DNA of 64,000 nucleotides from Saprospirales bacterium. GTDB lineage: Bacteria; Bacteroidota; Bacteroidia; Chitinophagales; Saprospiraceae. The translations under genes were made by a program, and so were the position numbers. Positions 1 to 9,293 of this stretch are shown here, piece after piece (the first letter of the stretch is position 1; every line of letters begins with the position of its first letter). The stretch spans positions 1 to 64,000 of the forward strand of contig JADJTT010000013.1 in assembly GCA_016711045.1 (NCBI GenBank), in the 5' to 3' direction. The notes beneath the pieces are model-generated. The model was not told the origin of the DNA. It was given only the letters and a program-made list of their open reading frames with translations, and made no database searches.

Positions 1-101
1 TGAGCTCCTACTCCTCGAGCTTCGCACGAAAAAGACCGTCGGACAAGCCCAAACGGATGCCGACGGCGCTTATCATATAGCGCATTCCCTCCGGCAGGCC
101 G

Positions 102-1802
102 GTGGTAGTAGATTTACGAACACGGGCGCTGGATTCAGGTGGGCAGGTTTTGGCTGTTTCTGCCGTGCAATACCGCGCTCCGCTATCAGCCGTAATCAAT
201 CTGGTATTGCCCGCCGCCGATTCTCAGGAAAATGGCGCCATGCAACTCGTCAACCGGCTGAAAGCAGCGGCGGGAAATGTCAACCTGGCCGACTTACGCG
301 AGGACAAGGATCTGCGCGATATCAGCACCCTGACTGCGGCAACCGGTGAGCCGCCCGTCCGAATTGCCCGATTAAGCGTGGCGCATCAGCTTGCAGTGGT
401 TTCGAAAATCGCTGTGGATGTACACTTTGCCTGGCTGGAAGCCGGCTTTCCGGAAAACCTGGACCTGCTGGTTACCTTACCCTCGGAACACTTGAAAAGC
501 GCCCTGGAAAATGCCGCGGCACGGGGAATACTTGACCAGAAAGATTCTGACTATTGGGACAAAACGGTTCAGAAACTAAAAAGAGCAAATATCCCGCAGC
601 CACTCGGTTTGCTCGCTGCTTCAAACCTCTATCAACCCGTTTCTACCATTCAAACAGGGGAGGCAGATTATATAAAACGTGTATTGAACCAAAACCTGCG
701 GCGGATCATTCTGGAAAACCTGCCGGAAATTAGCCCAGCTACCCGGCAGCAAATCGAAGCGCGTATTTCGGGGACAGATTTTGGGGATAACCCCGATGAG
801 GAATTGGGTTCTGTAATTTTCAGGGCCATTGCACCGACTCCACCACCAGGTGGCACACAATGGCCACCCAAAGGCATAGGCCCGGATCCATGCAAAATCA
901 CTCAAATGGCTGCCAGCCGTTCCAAAGTGCGGGATGTGTTGCTATTGGACACCCCCTTGCAATACCATCCTTTTTTTGCAGAGCCCCTTCGCCGGGTAAA
1001 AACTTTTGAATATGCAAAATTGGTGTCGGTAACCAACTCCAAAGCAATCGCCTTGCTGGAGCAAGGCATGCACGCCGATGAATGGTCGGAAGATACCCTG
1101 CAAACAGCTGTTGCTGCGCAGATTGTGACCCAAACGGAGGCGAAGAAATTGAGTCGCCTCGGTACCTTGTCGCGGCTTGCCGGCCACAACCCTGGATTGG
1201 TTACCCTACTGCACCAAAACGCTCCTGACGATTTGACGGAATTGGTTGACGATACAACCTGGAATTGGCAGGTCTTGATCGATCGCAATCAAAATATGCT
1301 GCCACCCGGTGAAACATCTGCCACCTTTGCTGAAAAGATGGCGACGAAAATAGAACTGGCCTACCCAGTTCCATATTTCCTGCACCACCGGCTAAAAGCG
1401 GAGCCGACAGGTAGCCCACTCGCTTTATTTCACAAAAACAATCCATCAGAAGCCTGGCTTAGGCACGATTGGCTACAGGGCGACCACGCCGAATTCAAAT
1501 GGACGGGTATAGCACAGGCCAAAAAGGGAGCAGTCATTCGGACACTTGCAGCCGATCAGCGCATTTTTTCGGATAGCGGACACGCCTGGCCAGGCGGTGG
1601 CAATGCGCGACAAAGGCTACGACTCTGCCCGCAGCATTGCCAAGCAATCCGTTCAGCATTTCGTTCAGAAAAGTGGCCTCTCCGTAGAAGCCGCCAACCG
1701 TGTACATGCGCATGCGCAGGAGATTTCAGCCCAGGCGGTGCAAGCCTTTGCTGCTATTCAGGATGTGGTAGCTGGTGGATTGGGGCAGACCAGCGTGGGT
1801 AA
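102..1802 (+). CDS. TcA fragment 1: N-terminal region
   Basis: In-frame piece of the TcA gene, genuine to about 1567. It opens inside the Ig-like prefix (VVVDLRTRALDSGGQVLAVS) and continues into the alpha-helical shell with the family motif LREDKDLRDISTLTAATGEP. After the six-T run near 1567 this frame turns into nonsense (Cys/Arg-rich), and the true protein continues in another frame with RIADTPGQAVAMRDKGYDSA. The apparent start is only the first usable codon after an upstream frameshift, not a real start. Confidence 0.75.
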   Translation: MVVDLRTRALDSGGQVLAVSAVQYRAPLSAVINLVLPAADSQENGAMQLVNRLKAAAGNVNLADLREDKDLRDISTLTAATGEPPVRIARLSVAHQLAVVSKIAVDVHFAWLEAGFPENLDLLVTLPSEHLKSALENAAARGILDQKDSDYWDKTVQKLKRANIPQPLGLLAASNLYQPVSTIQTGEADYIKRVLNQNLRRIILENLPEISPATRQQIEARISGTDFGDNPDEELGSVIFRAIAPTPPPGGTQWPPKGIGPDPCKITQMAASRSKVRDVLLLDTPLQYHPFFAEPLRRVKTFEYAKLVSVTNSKAIALLEQGMHADEWSEDTLQTAVAAQIVTQTEAKKLSRLGTLSRLAGHNPGLVTLLHQNAPDDLTELVDDTTWNWQVLIDRNQNMLPPGETSATFAEKMATKIELAYPVPYFLHHRLKAEPTGSPLALFHKNNPSEAWLRHDWLQGDHAEFKWTGIAQAKKGAVIRTLAADQRIFSDSGHAWPGGGNARQRLRLCPQHCQAIRSAFRSEKWPLRRSRQPCTCACAGDFSPGGASLCCYSGCGSWWIGADQRG

Positions 1803-1858
1803 TATTTCCAAGGGATTGGTCGGCGATTTGCTCCAGATAGAAGGCATGAGTAAGTTGC

Positions 1859-2176
1859 TTGGGCCGGGGCAGTTTGCGATTGTCCGATTGCCGTTCCGTA
1901 CTTAGTCCGGCTGCCTACCTGGTGGACATGCTACGGTTTGTGCAGCACTATGTGGATGAAAATCTGCAACCCGGAGAAGCATACCTGTCCTTAACGGGCC
2001 GTCGGCCCGATTTAAAGGACCTGCCACTATCCTGCGCCAATACCAATAACTCGATTCCCTACCTGGCCGTAGTGAATGAGGTACTGGCAAAATGGGTGGC
2101 TGACAAGGGAGATGGCGATGTATTTGAACTCGCCGCCAATGCCAATAGCAGCAAAAGGTTTTCTGCTGCCCTTTAA
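1859..2176 (+). CDS. TcA fragment 2: VRP1 hallmark region
   Basis: This piece carries the most diagnostic stretch of the family: CRSVLSPAAYLVDMLRF followed by RRPDLKDLPLSCANTNNSI and PYLAVVNEVLAKW, the salmonella-virulence-plasmid A-type (VRP1) signature. Just upstream, restoring one T after 1880 and one G near 1890 gives the usual Cys-rich lead-in CDCPDCRSVLSP. The frame is lost at the AAAA run near 2157. Confidence 0.8.
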   Translation: MGRGSLRLSDCRSVLSPAAYLVDMLRFVQHYVDENLQPGEAYLSLTGRRPDLKDLPLSCANTNNSIPYLAVVNEVLAKWVADKGDGDVFELAANANSSKRFSAAL

Positions 2177-3296
2177 CCTGCCTCTGGCTGAACTTCGGCT
2201 TTACCTGCGCCACTTTAACCTGTCGCTTTTTGAACTCCATAATCTGTTTAGCAACCCTTCCGGAGAACTGGAAAATTTGACAGACGAGGCCTGGTTGCGG
2301 TATCTGGAATTGGACGATTCGGAGAAAGCGGTGATCACCACCCCTGAGCTGGCCAAAGTACCGGAACGCTATCGGATTGATGTGGTTGAAAACCTTTCAC
2401 CATCCGGCCTGATTCAGTCGGCCGGAATCAGCCGGAATGAGCTCACAGATTTACTCAAGATGCGTTTTAATCCTGCATTGAAATCGGTACAGGTTATCAT
2501 GGAAAAAGATACCGAGGTCGACGATATACAGGCGTATAAAGAAGTTTTTCAAGGGTTGACGAATGCCCATGCCGATTATTTGTATCGCTTCATCCGGCTT
2601 TGGAAAAAGACAACCTGGACGCCTGCCGAACTGGACGCCGTCCTCTTGGCGCTGCCCACTGCCGAATACAATCTGGCAAATCAGAAAATCTTGGTTCAAC
2701 TGGCAAAAGCGGCCTGGCTGCAAAAGCAATACAATTGGAATGCTTCCCAACTCTGCACCTTTTTGGACAAAATGCCGACTGGTGAAAAATATCCCCAAAA
2801 GCCCGAAGCACCGGAGGAACGCGGCTTTCTGGAACGGGTATTTGATCTGGAAGCATTGTTCGGCCTGGATGCGAACGGGCAATACCAGGGCACTAAGGTA
2901 GTTGATTGGACAGCAACAGATGCAGAAACAAGGCGTCTTACGGCCTTGGTAATCAGCGGCCTACAATTAGCAGAACCCGCGTTCAAAGCCTTACTTGGCT
3001 ACCTTGGCGCTACAGTATCCCAGACCGTAACCCGTGATGTACTCTCCCTTTTGTACCGCCACACTCAAATGGCGCGCAGTTTGGGATGGCCACTCCAGGA
3101 GTGGCTAACGGCAGCTGAACTGCTCGGCTTAAAAGACATAAAGGGCCTAAGTGCCTTGATCAAAGTTTGGGATTTTAGTCAGTGGCAACAAGCATTGGGG
3201 CTACTGCCCTCCGAGATGGCCTTTTTCAGGGAAAAACAAACATCCTGGATGGGCAAGATTTTGTCTTCCGCTCCATCGAATGGATGGATGACTTGA
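2076..3296 (+). CDS. TcA fragment 3: helical shell
   Basis: Genuine from about 2157, where it resumes with GFLLPFNLPLAELRLYLRHF, the motif that follows VRP1 in TcA proteins. The piece is predicted to be mostly helical and ends in nonsense after about 3232. A short third-frame bridge (ILDGQDFVFRSIEWMDDLTK, about 3240-3318) links it to the next fragment. The VRP1-to-shell spacer looks shorter than in typical TcA proteins. Confidence 0.7.
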   Translation: MRYWQNGWLTREMAMYLNSPPMPIAAKGFLLPFNLPLAELRLYLRHFNLSLFELHNLFSNPSGELENLTDEAWLRYLELDDSEKAVITTPELAKVPERYRIDVVENLSPSGLIQSAGISRNELTDLLKMRFNPALKSVQVIMEKDTEVDDIQAYKEVFQGLTNAHADYLYRFIRLWKKTTWTPAELDAVLLALPTAEYNLANQKILVQLAKAAWLQKQYNWNASQLCTFLDKMPTGEKYPQKPEAPEERGFLERVFDLEALFGLDANGQYQGTKVVDWTATDAETRRLTALVISGLQLAEPAFKALLGYLGATVSQTVTRDVLSLLYRHTQMARSLGWPLQEWLTAAELLGLKDIKGLSALIKVWDFSQWQQALGLLPSEMAFFREKQTSWMGKILSSAPSNGWMT

Positions 3297-3387
3297 CAAA
3301 AGCAGCCAAGGAAAAACAGGCAGTAATGATCTGACGCCCGAAATCTGGGCAGATGCATTTAAAACTACGCTACCCAATTTACAGGCC

Positions 3388-5184
3388 TTGCTGAACGTAG
3401 GGTCAGACTTTTGGGTGGATCTGTTGGAATGGACGCCTACCGATATTGCCGACTATTGGGCAGCGAACTCAACGGCAGAAGACGTACTGCTTCAATGGGC
3501 CATGGAGGTAGAGCGCGTGCTGTGGCTCGTTCAACGCCTGGGCTGGACAGAAAAGGAGTTCCATTGGATGACGGAGCACCCCAGCAGATTAAAAATTTCG
3601 AATCGCCGGGCAAAAAACCTGGTTACACTCCAACGCCTGGCCAAGTGGCAACAAGTACTCCCCCAAACACCGGAAGAGATTGAACGGGCACTTAAATCTC
3701 TGGATACCCAAGATGACCCTGCCACACCGGCCAACGAATCCTATGCGGCGTTGGCCAACTGGTGGAAAGAAGATGCAGACCTGGTATTTGGTATGCGTGC
3801 GTCCCTTTCCTTGTCTGACAAACCTTCTATTCCGGAAATATGGCAACTAAAAAATGTACTGGCGACGAGTAAACAGCTCGGGGCATCGGCAACGCTTTTG
3901 GAGCAATTGACCGTAACGGATACTTATGAAAATGCAAAAGCGGCAGCAGCAATAGCACTGCAATTGATCAAGGCTAAATACCAGGATGAAAAAGAACGCG
4001 AGACCAGGGTAGAGCCAATGACCAATCAGGTGAATGCCTGGCGCCGGGATGTGTTGGTGCAATATATCCTGACCCGGAAGGATGACACCAGTTATCCATT
4101 TGAAGACGAAAGCAGCCTGTACGCCTATTTCCTGTTGGATGTGGAGATGGACGGCTGCTTCCGGACATCCCGGATCGTGGCAGCGCATGGCAGTATCCAG
4201 TTGTACATTCACCGGGTGCTCATGAACCTGGAGCAGTCGGCCGATAGCACCATCTCGGTTTTGGGAAAAATTGAAGACCTTGAAATTTTTAAAACGGAAT
4301 GGGAATGGCGCAAAAATTACCGGGTATGGGAAGCCAATCGAAAAGTATTCCTGTATCCGGAGAATTACCTGGAACCGGATTTGCGCGACAACAAAACGCC
4401 CATTTTCCAGGAATTGGAAGAGGAATTACTCCAACGCGAACTCAGCCAGGAATCTGCTGAATTGGCCTGGCGCAATTATTTCACCAAGTACACCGAACTG
4501 GCGGAATTGCGCATTGCCGGATCGTTTTACGATAAGGTGAAAAACACCTATCATTTCTTTGGCCGCACGGCCAAGGACCCCTATCAATATTATTACCGCC
4601 GTTGGGAGAATCAGCGGCTTTGGACACCCTGGGAAAGTATGGAATTGCCGATTCTGGCTAAGGAGGTGACGGGTATTATTCACAATGGGCAGACGTATGT
4701 TTTTTGGGCAGAAGTGGAGACGGAAAATGATCCCCCAAAGGTTTTCCTGAATAAATCCTATTTAAAGGCAAATGGGCGTTGGAGTACGCCACAACGGTTG
4801 GAGTATGGTGATAAAGAAGGCAACGTGAATATTCAGGTATTTGCGGCAGCAGATACCGCAGATCTGATCTTCAACTTATCCAGTGGTACTGCTTCGATGC
4901 TCCGGGCATACGACCCCATTGAAAATACGCTAAAGGAAACCAATTCTGTACAACGTGAGCAAGTTGGGACAAAGCTAATAATGCCCCGCCATATAAATCT
5001 TGTGGACAATACTTGTGAAGTTAAGCAGATGCCCCTTGCTGGCCTCAGCCTGTTTGCAACAGCAATGGCCATGACTGAAAGTGAAATAGATTTGGTGCAA
5101 AGCGGGCTTTCTCCATCTATAAGTGCTGGAAATTTTCTACTTACAAGTGCATCATCGGGTATTAAAAAGATATTAGCCATATAG
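3388..5184 (+). CDS. TcA fragment 4: neuraminidase-like central region
   Basis: The genuine frame begins near 3325 (LTPEIWADAFKTTLPNLQ) and runs about 610 codons. It contains the neuraminidase-like region conserved in TcA proteins (VNAWRRDVLVQYIL, then SLYAYFLLDVEMDGCF) and the motif WEANRKVFLYPENYLEPDLR. The last 80 codons are more AT-rich than the rest. The frame breaks at an A-run near 5155, and sense resumes as NTLNSCTLELGSQQYLAKA. 'Neuraminidase-like' is a fold name; no sialidase catalytic set is claimed. Confidence 0.8.
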   Translation: MLNVGSDFWVDLLEWTPTDIADYWAANSTAEDVLLQWAMEVERVLWLVQRLGWTEKEFHWMTEHPSRLKISNRRAKNLVTLQRLAKWQQVLPQTPEEIERALKSLDTQDDPATPANESYAALANWWKEDADLVFGMRASLSLSDKPSIPEIWQLKNVLATSKQLGASATLLEQLTVTDTYENAKAAAAIALQLIKAKYQDEKERETRVEPMTNQVNAWRRDVLVQYILTRKDDTSYPFEDESSLYAYFLLDVEMDGCFRTSRIVAAHGSIQLYIHRVLMNLEQSADSTISVLGKIEDLEIFKTEWEWRKNYRVWEANRKVFLYPENYLEPDLRDNKTPIFQELEEELLQRELSQESAELAWRNYFTKYTELAELRIAGSFYDKVKNTYHFFGRTAKDPYQYYYRRWENQRLWTPWESMELPILAKEVTGIIHNGQTYVFWAEVETENDPPKVFLNKSYLKANGRWSTPQRLEYGDKEGNVNIQVFAAADTADLIFNLSSGTASMLRAYDPIENTLKETNSVQREQVGTKLIMPRHINLVDNTCEVKQMPLAGLSLFATAMAMTESEIDLVQSGLSPSISAGNFLLTSASSGIKKILAI

Positions 5185-5498
5185 GCAATACCCTCAATAG
5201 TTGCACGCTGGAACTGGGAAGCCAACAGTATTTGGCAAAAGCAGTCAAAATTCCCGAGTTGGCGCATGGCCCGGTAGATGTCCCCTTCACAACATTTGCC
5301 TCGCCTGTAGGCCAACCGGTGGTGAGTTTCTCGCGAATTTTTTAATCTGGTGAATATTGGCCATCATCCTAAAAAAATTATGCCATTGAACTGGCGGACA
5401 AAGGACTTCAGGATTTTCTGGATACGCCGCCGCAGGCCATCCCTGAATCCGATTTCCCGCTGACGATCACGAATCCGGCATACCTGCATGGCCCCCAG

Positions 5499-5783
5499 TT
5501 GGAGAAAGAGCACATGGCCGTCAAAGGCCCTTACGGCATGTACCTGCAGGAGCTTTTTTTTCACGCGCCTTTCCTCATTGCCCACCAGATGAACGCCAAT
5601 CAAAAATTCAAAGAGGCCAAATGGTGGTACGAGCGCATTTTCGACCCTACTGCATCCGGCAATGTGCAGGACCCAGACCGGCCATGGCGGTACATCGAGT
5701 TCAAGAAGTTGGGCTACGCCAAAATGAAAGAAACCCTGCAAGGATGCTGCTGCGCAGGAACTGTACCGACTCGATCCGTTTAA
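5499..5783 (+). CDS. TcA fragment 5: C-terminal core motif
   Basis: This carries the conserved core GPYGMYLQELFFHAPFLIA and then FKEAKWWYERIFDPTA, diagnostic of TcA C-terminal halves. The frame actually extends upstream to about 5373. It is lost at the GG near 5743; removing one G restores the sequence ending in LYRLDPFNPHAIARLRLSAY, which continues to 6057 as MKYVDNLIDWGDHLF. The listed start is not biological. Confidence 0.7.
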   Translation: MEKEHMAVKGPYGMYLQELFFHAPFLIAHQMNANQKFKEAKWWYERIFDPTASGNVQDPDRPWRYIEFKKLGYAKMKETLQGCCCAGTVPTRSV

Positions 5784-6145
5784 TCCGCATGCCATTGCCC
5801 GGCTGCGGCTGAGCGCCTATCAGAAGACCATTGTGATGAAATACGTGGACAACCTCATTGACTGGGGCGATCACCTGTTTGCTCAGTACAGCATGGAAAG
5901 TATCAATGAAGCGCTGATGATTTACCAGTTGGCGTATGATATCTTGGGCAAGCGTCCGGAACAACTTGGGGCTTGTCCGGAATCGGAAGACGCCGCATTT
6001 ACCTATAATGCACTGGAAGCGCAAAACCAGTCGAATTGGGATGATGTCCTGGTTGATTAGAGCATTTGACCCAACCGGACAATCCAGTGGAGGCTAATCC
6101 TGTACCGAATTTACCCAACCCACAAAATCAGCTCGATCTGGCGTT

Positions 6146-6745
6146 TTGTATTCCCAACAATCCGACTTGCTGCAATATTGGGACCGCGTTGCCGACCGAC
6201 TTTATAAAATCCGGCATTGCCTCGATATCAATGGCCAACGCAGGCAGTTGCCCTTGTTCTCCCTCCGATTGACCCCATGCTGCTGGTGCGCGCCAAGGCA
6301 ATGGGGATTGAGCCTGGAACAGGCCCTGGAATTGCTGAATAAGGACACGCCACGTTACCGGTTTACTTATTTGATCGAGCGCGCCAAGCAATACACACAA
6401 ATGGTGCAATCCTTTGGTTCTGCTTTACTCTCAGCCCTCAACAGCAAAGATGCGGAGCAATTGCAGCTGCTGCGTTCGGTACAGGAGCGGGAAATCATGC
6501 GGATGGGAAGGGAAGTGAAGAAGCAGAATTTAGAGGAGGCGAAGGCACAGATGAAGGCGGTGATAGGTACAGTAGAGAATGCAAAGTTTAGGAAAAACCA
6601 CTTCAGTGAGCTTATAGAAGAAGGATTGATCAGAGAAGAGGAAAATGAAGAAGGGTTGCGGTATGCATCTAATATTGCTAGGATGGTTGAAAGTGGTTTT
6701 CATTTATTAAGTGCAATTATGGATTTAAACCGGGTGAAAGATTAA
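6146..6745 (+). CDS. TcA fragment 6: helical stalk region
   Basis: In this frame the first 40 codons (about 6165-6265) give LLQYWDRVADRLYKIRHC, the next 12 codons need another frame, and sense returns from about 6304 with GLSLEQALELLNKDTPRYRF through a Lys/Glu-rich coiled stretch to HLLSAIM near 6718. Part of it (about 6490-6800) is clearly more AT-rich than the flanking DNA, a possible recombined segment. Frame lost near 6720. Confidence 0.65.
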   Translation: MYSQQSDLLQYWDRVADRLYKIRHCLDINGQRRQLPLFSLRLTPCCWCAPRQWGLSLEQALELLNKDTPRYRFTYLIERAKQYTQMVQSFGSALLSALNSKDAEQLQLLRSVQEREIMRMGREVKKQNLEEAKAQMKAVIGTVENAKFRKNHFSELIEEGLIREEENEEGLRYASNIARMVESGFHLLSAIMDLNRVKD

Positions 6746-6842
6746 AGAGTTTGGCATTAGGTTCTGGAGCTGTAGCTTCAGGACTAGATGCTTTTGCCAA
6801 TTTATCGAATATTAAAGGAGGGCACGCACGGCGAAAACAAGA

Positions 6843-7397
6843 TTGGGAATTCCAAGAAAAATCCGCCGAACAAGAGCTCAAACAACTTGCTCAACAACTT
6901 CTCGCGTCCGAAATCCGTGTAGCCATTGCAGAAAAGATATGGAGATGCACGAACGGAGTATGGAGCATTCAGATGAATTGTACGCCTTTTACCGGGAAAA
7001 ATTCACCAACCTGGGCTTGTACAATTTCATGGCGCGTACACTGCACACCTTGCACCGGCAGGCTTACAACATCGCCTATGAAACGGCACAGCAAGCGCAA
7101 AAAGCCCTGGAGTTTGAGCGGGAAAAAGTAGATATCATCCGGTTTGATAATTGGGCTGTCGATCGGGCAGGTTTACTCTCCGGCGAGCGGCTGATGCTGC
7201 AAATTCAGCAATTGGAGCGGAAGTACGAGGAAGTGAACACCCGTGAACTGGAACTGACCAAACACATTTCTCTTCAGCAATTAGATCCGATGGCTATCCT
7301 CGAACCCGGGAAACAGGTACATGCAACATTAATATACCGGAAGAATTATATGATCTGGATTTTCCAGGACACTTTAAGCGGCGTATCAAATCAGTGA
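6843..7397 (+). CDS. TcA fragment 7: TcB-proximal helical region
   Basis: Genuine from about 6939 (MEMHERSMEHSDELYAFY) to about 7310. It holds the helix-rich motifs FTNLGLYNFMARTLHTLHRQ and YETAQQAQKALEFEREK, followed by DNWAVDRAGLLSGERL, all typical of the TcA C-terminus. The frame breaks at CCCGGG near 7312, after which TGTCNINIPEELYDLDFPGH is read in the next frame. Confidence 0.7.
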   Translation: MGIPRKIRRTRAQTTCSTTSRVRNPCSHCRKDMEMHERSMEHSDELYAFYREKFTNLGLYNFMARTLHTLHRQAYNIAYETAQQAQKALEFEREKVDIIRFDNWAVDRAGLLSGERLMLQIQQLERKYEEVNTRELELTKHISLQQLDPMAILEPGKQVHATLIYRKNYMIWIFQDTLSGVSNQ

Positions 7398-8095
7398 GTA
7401 TCACAATACCTTGTGTCGCCGGGCCCTATACGGCCATTAATGCCACACTTCGTCTGAAAAATAACAGTATCCGTATTAAGGCGGCAGACAATCCAACTCT
7501 GGACAACATTGGATCTTTCAATCCATTGCCACCAGCTCCGCCCAGGGAGACAGGCTTGTTCGAGCTTAATTTCCGCGACGAGCGATACCTGCCTTTTGAA
7601 TATGCAGGTGTTATAAGTTCATGGGAATTAGAGATGATGGAAGACAAAGCGCTCCGTCAGTTCGATTACAATACCATTTCCGATGTGATCATGCATGTGC
7701 GATACACCGCGCGGGAAGACGATGCCCTGAAAACGAAGGCCATCGCAAAATTAAAAGCCATAAGCGCACAGTTGGGTGACCAGCCTTTGGTTCGCTTGTT
7801 CAACTTGCGACACGACTTCCCAACGGAGTTTCATGCCTGGAAGCAAAATGGCGTGCTGAATTTGGACCTGATTGAAAACAGGCATTTCCCATACCTGGCG
7901 CAAGGACGGATCAATAAAACCTTGACAGCAGTCAAATTACTGACGAATGACAGCACTGTAGAATGGTGGACGAACAATATAACCTTGTTAAATGTGCCCG
8001 ACAAATCGGCTGGTAAATGGCCGGTTAGTTATGCAGGCCAATTTAATGAAGCGAAGGACTATTATTTGCGGGTGGACTATAAACTGAATGAATAA
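7394..8095 (+). CDS. TcA fragment 8: C-terminal TcB-binding domain
   Basis: Final part of the TcA protein, in frame from about 7312 to the genuine stop at 8095. It includes VSITIPCVAGPYTAINATLR, LPFEYAGVISSWELEM and RQFDYNTISDVIMHVRYTAR, the conserved C-terminal region that binds the TcB-TcC cocoon. The GTG at 7394 is internal, not a start. No other toxin-complex gene follows; the next gene is convergent. Confidence 0.8.
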   Translation: MSITIPCVAGPYTAINATLRLKNNSIRIKAADNPTLDNIGSFNPLPPAPPRETGLFELNFRDERYLPFEYAGVISSWELEMMEDKALRQFDYNTISDVIMHVRYTAREDDALKTKAIAKLKAISAQLGDQPLVRLFNLRHDFPTEFHAWKQNGVLNLDLIENRHFPYLAQGRINKTLTAVKLLTNDSTVEWWTNNITLLNVPDKSAGKWPVSYAGQFNEAKDYYLRVDYKLNE

Positions 8096-8306
8096 GGCTT
8101 TTTTTAGCGCTATTGATTTCTAAATAAAGAAGAATGGAGCCTTGTCCAACGAGGTTCCGTTATTCTTCACCCAAACAGCCTGAGATCTCAAACCATGGAG
8201 ATGGGAACTGCCTCAAATCCGATCTTTGGCGAACCGCCATATACCAGGCAGGAATAGCCTGTCCCGATAGCATAGGTGGTGTGAGCGGGCTGGGGTGGGC
8301 TTTATG

Positions 8307-9278
8307 TCACCAATCACCAATCACCAATACCACTTCCACCCGTCTATTCCTCGCCCTGCCCTCCGGATATCGATTGTTGGCAATCGGCATGGTCTCGCCA
8401 AAAGCGCGCGCTTGTAATCGGGTAGGGGAGATGCCTTTGGCCACGAGATAGGCGACGCATGTACGGGCCTGGTAGTCGGTAAGCGTTAGGTTGTCTGCTG
8501 TTTTTCCTTGTGTATCGGTGTGCACGGCGAGGTGGAGGTGGAAATCGGGGTAACGCTGGAGCATTTCGGCTACTTGATCAAGGTATGCCTTACCTGCAGG
8601 GGTGAGGTCGGTGCTACCCTCCGGGAAAAAGGCCAGTTCCGTGGATTGATCCAGCAGCGCCAAATCTGCCGGCAGGATCTCCGGACAACCATTTAAGCGG
8701 GCCTCCCCAGGGGTATTCGGACATTTATCGTCGGCATCGCGAATGCCGTCTCCATCGCGGTCGGGACAGCCCCGGGCGGACCGATCGCCGGGTAGGTCCG
8801 GACAGTCGTCTTCCCGGTCGGCAATGCCGTCTTCATCGGCATCCGGACACCCGAAGGTTTTATCTGTGCCGGGCTCTGTGGGACATTGGTCCAGGTCGTC
8901 CACGATACCGTCATCGTCCTGGTCGGGACAGCCTTTTCGGTCGGCACGGCCATAGGTGTGGGGGCATTCGTCAAACAGGTCGCTGATGCCGTCTGCATCG
9001 CTGTCGGGGCAACCCTGGAGGAATTCCAATCCGGGCTCCAGAGGGCAAAGATCTTTACTGTCGGTCACGCCATCGCCGTCGCTGTCGGGACAACCAAAGA
9101 GGTAGACAGGGCCCGCCTCGTCCGGACAATGATCCCGTTTGTTTTTTAGCCCGTCGCCATCGCGATCGGAACGGCGGATCTTGCCTTCAGCCGGTGACTG
9201 GCCAAAGGTGTATAAAGGAAGAAGTAGAACCAGGAATAGCAGTTTCCAGGCAGGAGCGGTCATCATTTGGGATTTCAT
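8307..9278 (-). CDS. OmpA-family protein with thrombospondin type-3 repeats
   Basis: A 323-residue secreted or outer-membrane protein. A signal peptide (hydrophobic LLFLVLLLPLYTFG) is followed by six Ca2+-binding TSP3-type repeats of the form DxDxDGxxDxxDxCP (for example DSDGDGVTDSKDLCP), then a C-terminal OmpA-like peptidoglycan-binding domain ending with the family motif NRRVEVV. It probably links the outer membrane to peptidoglycan. It lies 15 bp downstream of nusB on the same strand and may be co-transcribed. A second ATG a few codons in (MMTAPAW) is an alternative start. The 211 bp between its stop and the toxin gene show nothing recognisable. Confidence 0.9.
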   Translation of the reverse strand: MKSQMMTAPAWKLLFLVLLLPLYTFGQSPAEGKIRRSDRDGDGLKNKRDHCPDEAGPVYLFGCPDSDGDGVTDSKDLCPLEPGLEFLQGCPDSDADGISDLFDECPHTYGRADRKGCPDQDDDGIVDDLDQCPTEPGTDKTFGCPDADEDGIADREDDCPDLPGDRSARGCPDRDGDGIRDADDKCPNTPGEARLNGCPEILPADLALLDQSTELAFFPEGSTDLTPAGKAYLDQVAEMLQRYPDFHLHLAVHTDTQGKTADNLTLTDYQARTCVAYLVAKGISPTRLQARAFGETMPIANNRYPEGRARNRRVEVVLVIGDW

Positions 9279-9293
9279 TTGGTGGGAAGCGCC

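Larger units (their letters stand above)
1..8095 (+). pseudogene. Tc-toxin A subunit (TcA), 5'-truncated, many frameshifts
   Basis: This stretch reads as one insecticidal-toxin-complex A subunit of roughly 2,650 residues, the pore-forming and receptor-binding component of ABC toxins. It enters from outside the window: the first 100 bases encode a carboxypeptidase-regulatory-like motif (QTDADGAYHI). Next come the N-terminal helical region, the VRP1 hallmark CRSVLSPAAYLVDML, the central neuraminidase-like region, the motif GPYGMYLQELFFHAPFLIA, the motif FCIPNN then LLQYWDRVADRLYKIRHC, and the C-terminal TcB-binding region with DFPGHFKRRIKSVSI and RQFDYNTISDVIMHVRYTA. Frame changes are needed near 100, 1567, 1880-1890, 2157, 3232, 3318, 5155, 5335, 5370, 5743, 6057, 6163, 6266, 6303, 6720, 6939 and 7312, most of them in short homopolymers. 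No TcB or TcC gene lies downstream. The family is certain from the motifs; whether the gene is dead or mis-sequenced is open. Confidence 0.9.

Noticed and set aside
3325..5184. Sialidase (neuraminidase) enzyme
   Set aside because: The region is the neuraminidase-like fold common to TcA toxins; no sialidase Asp-box repeats or catalytic set were seen.
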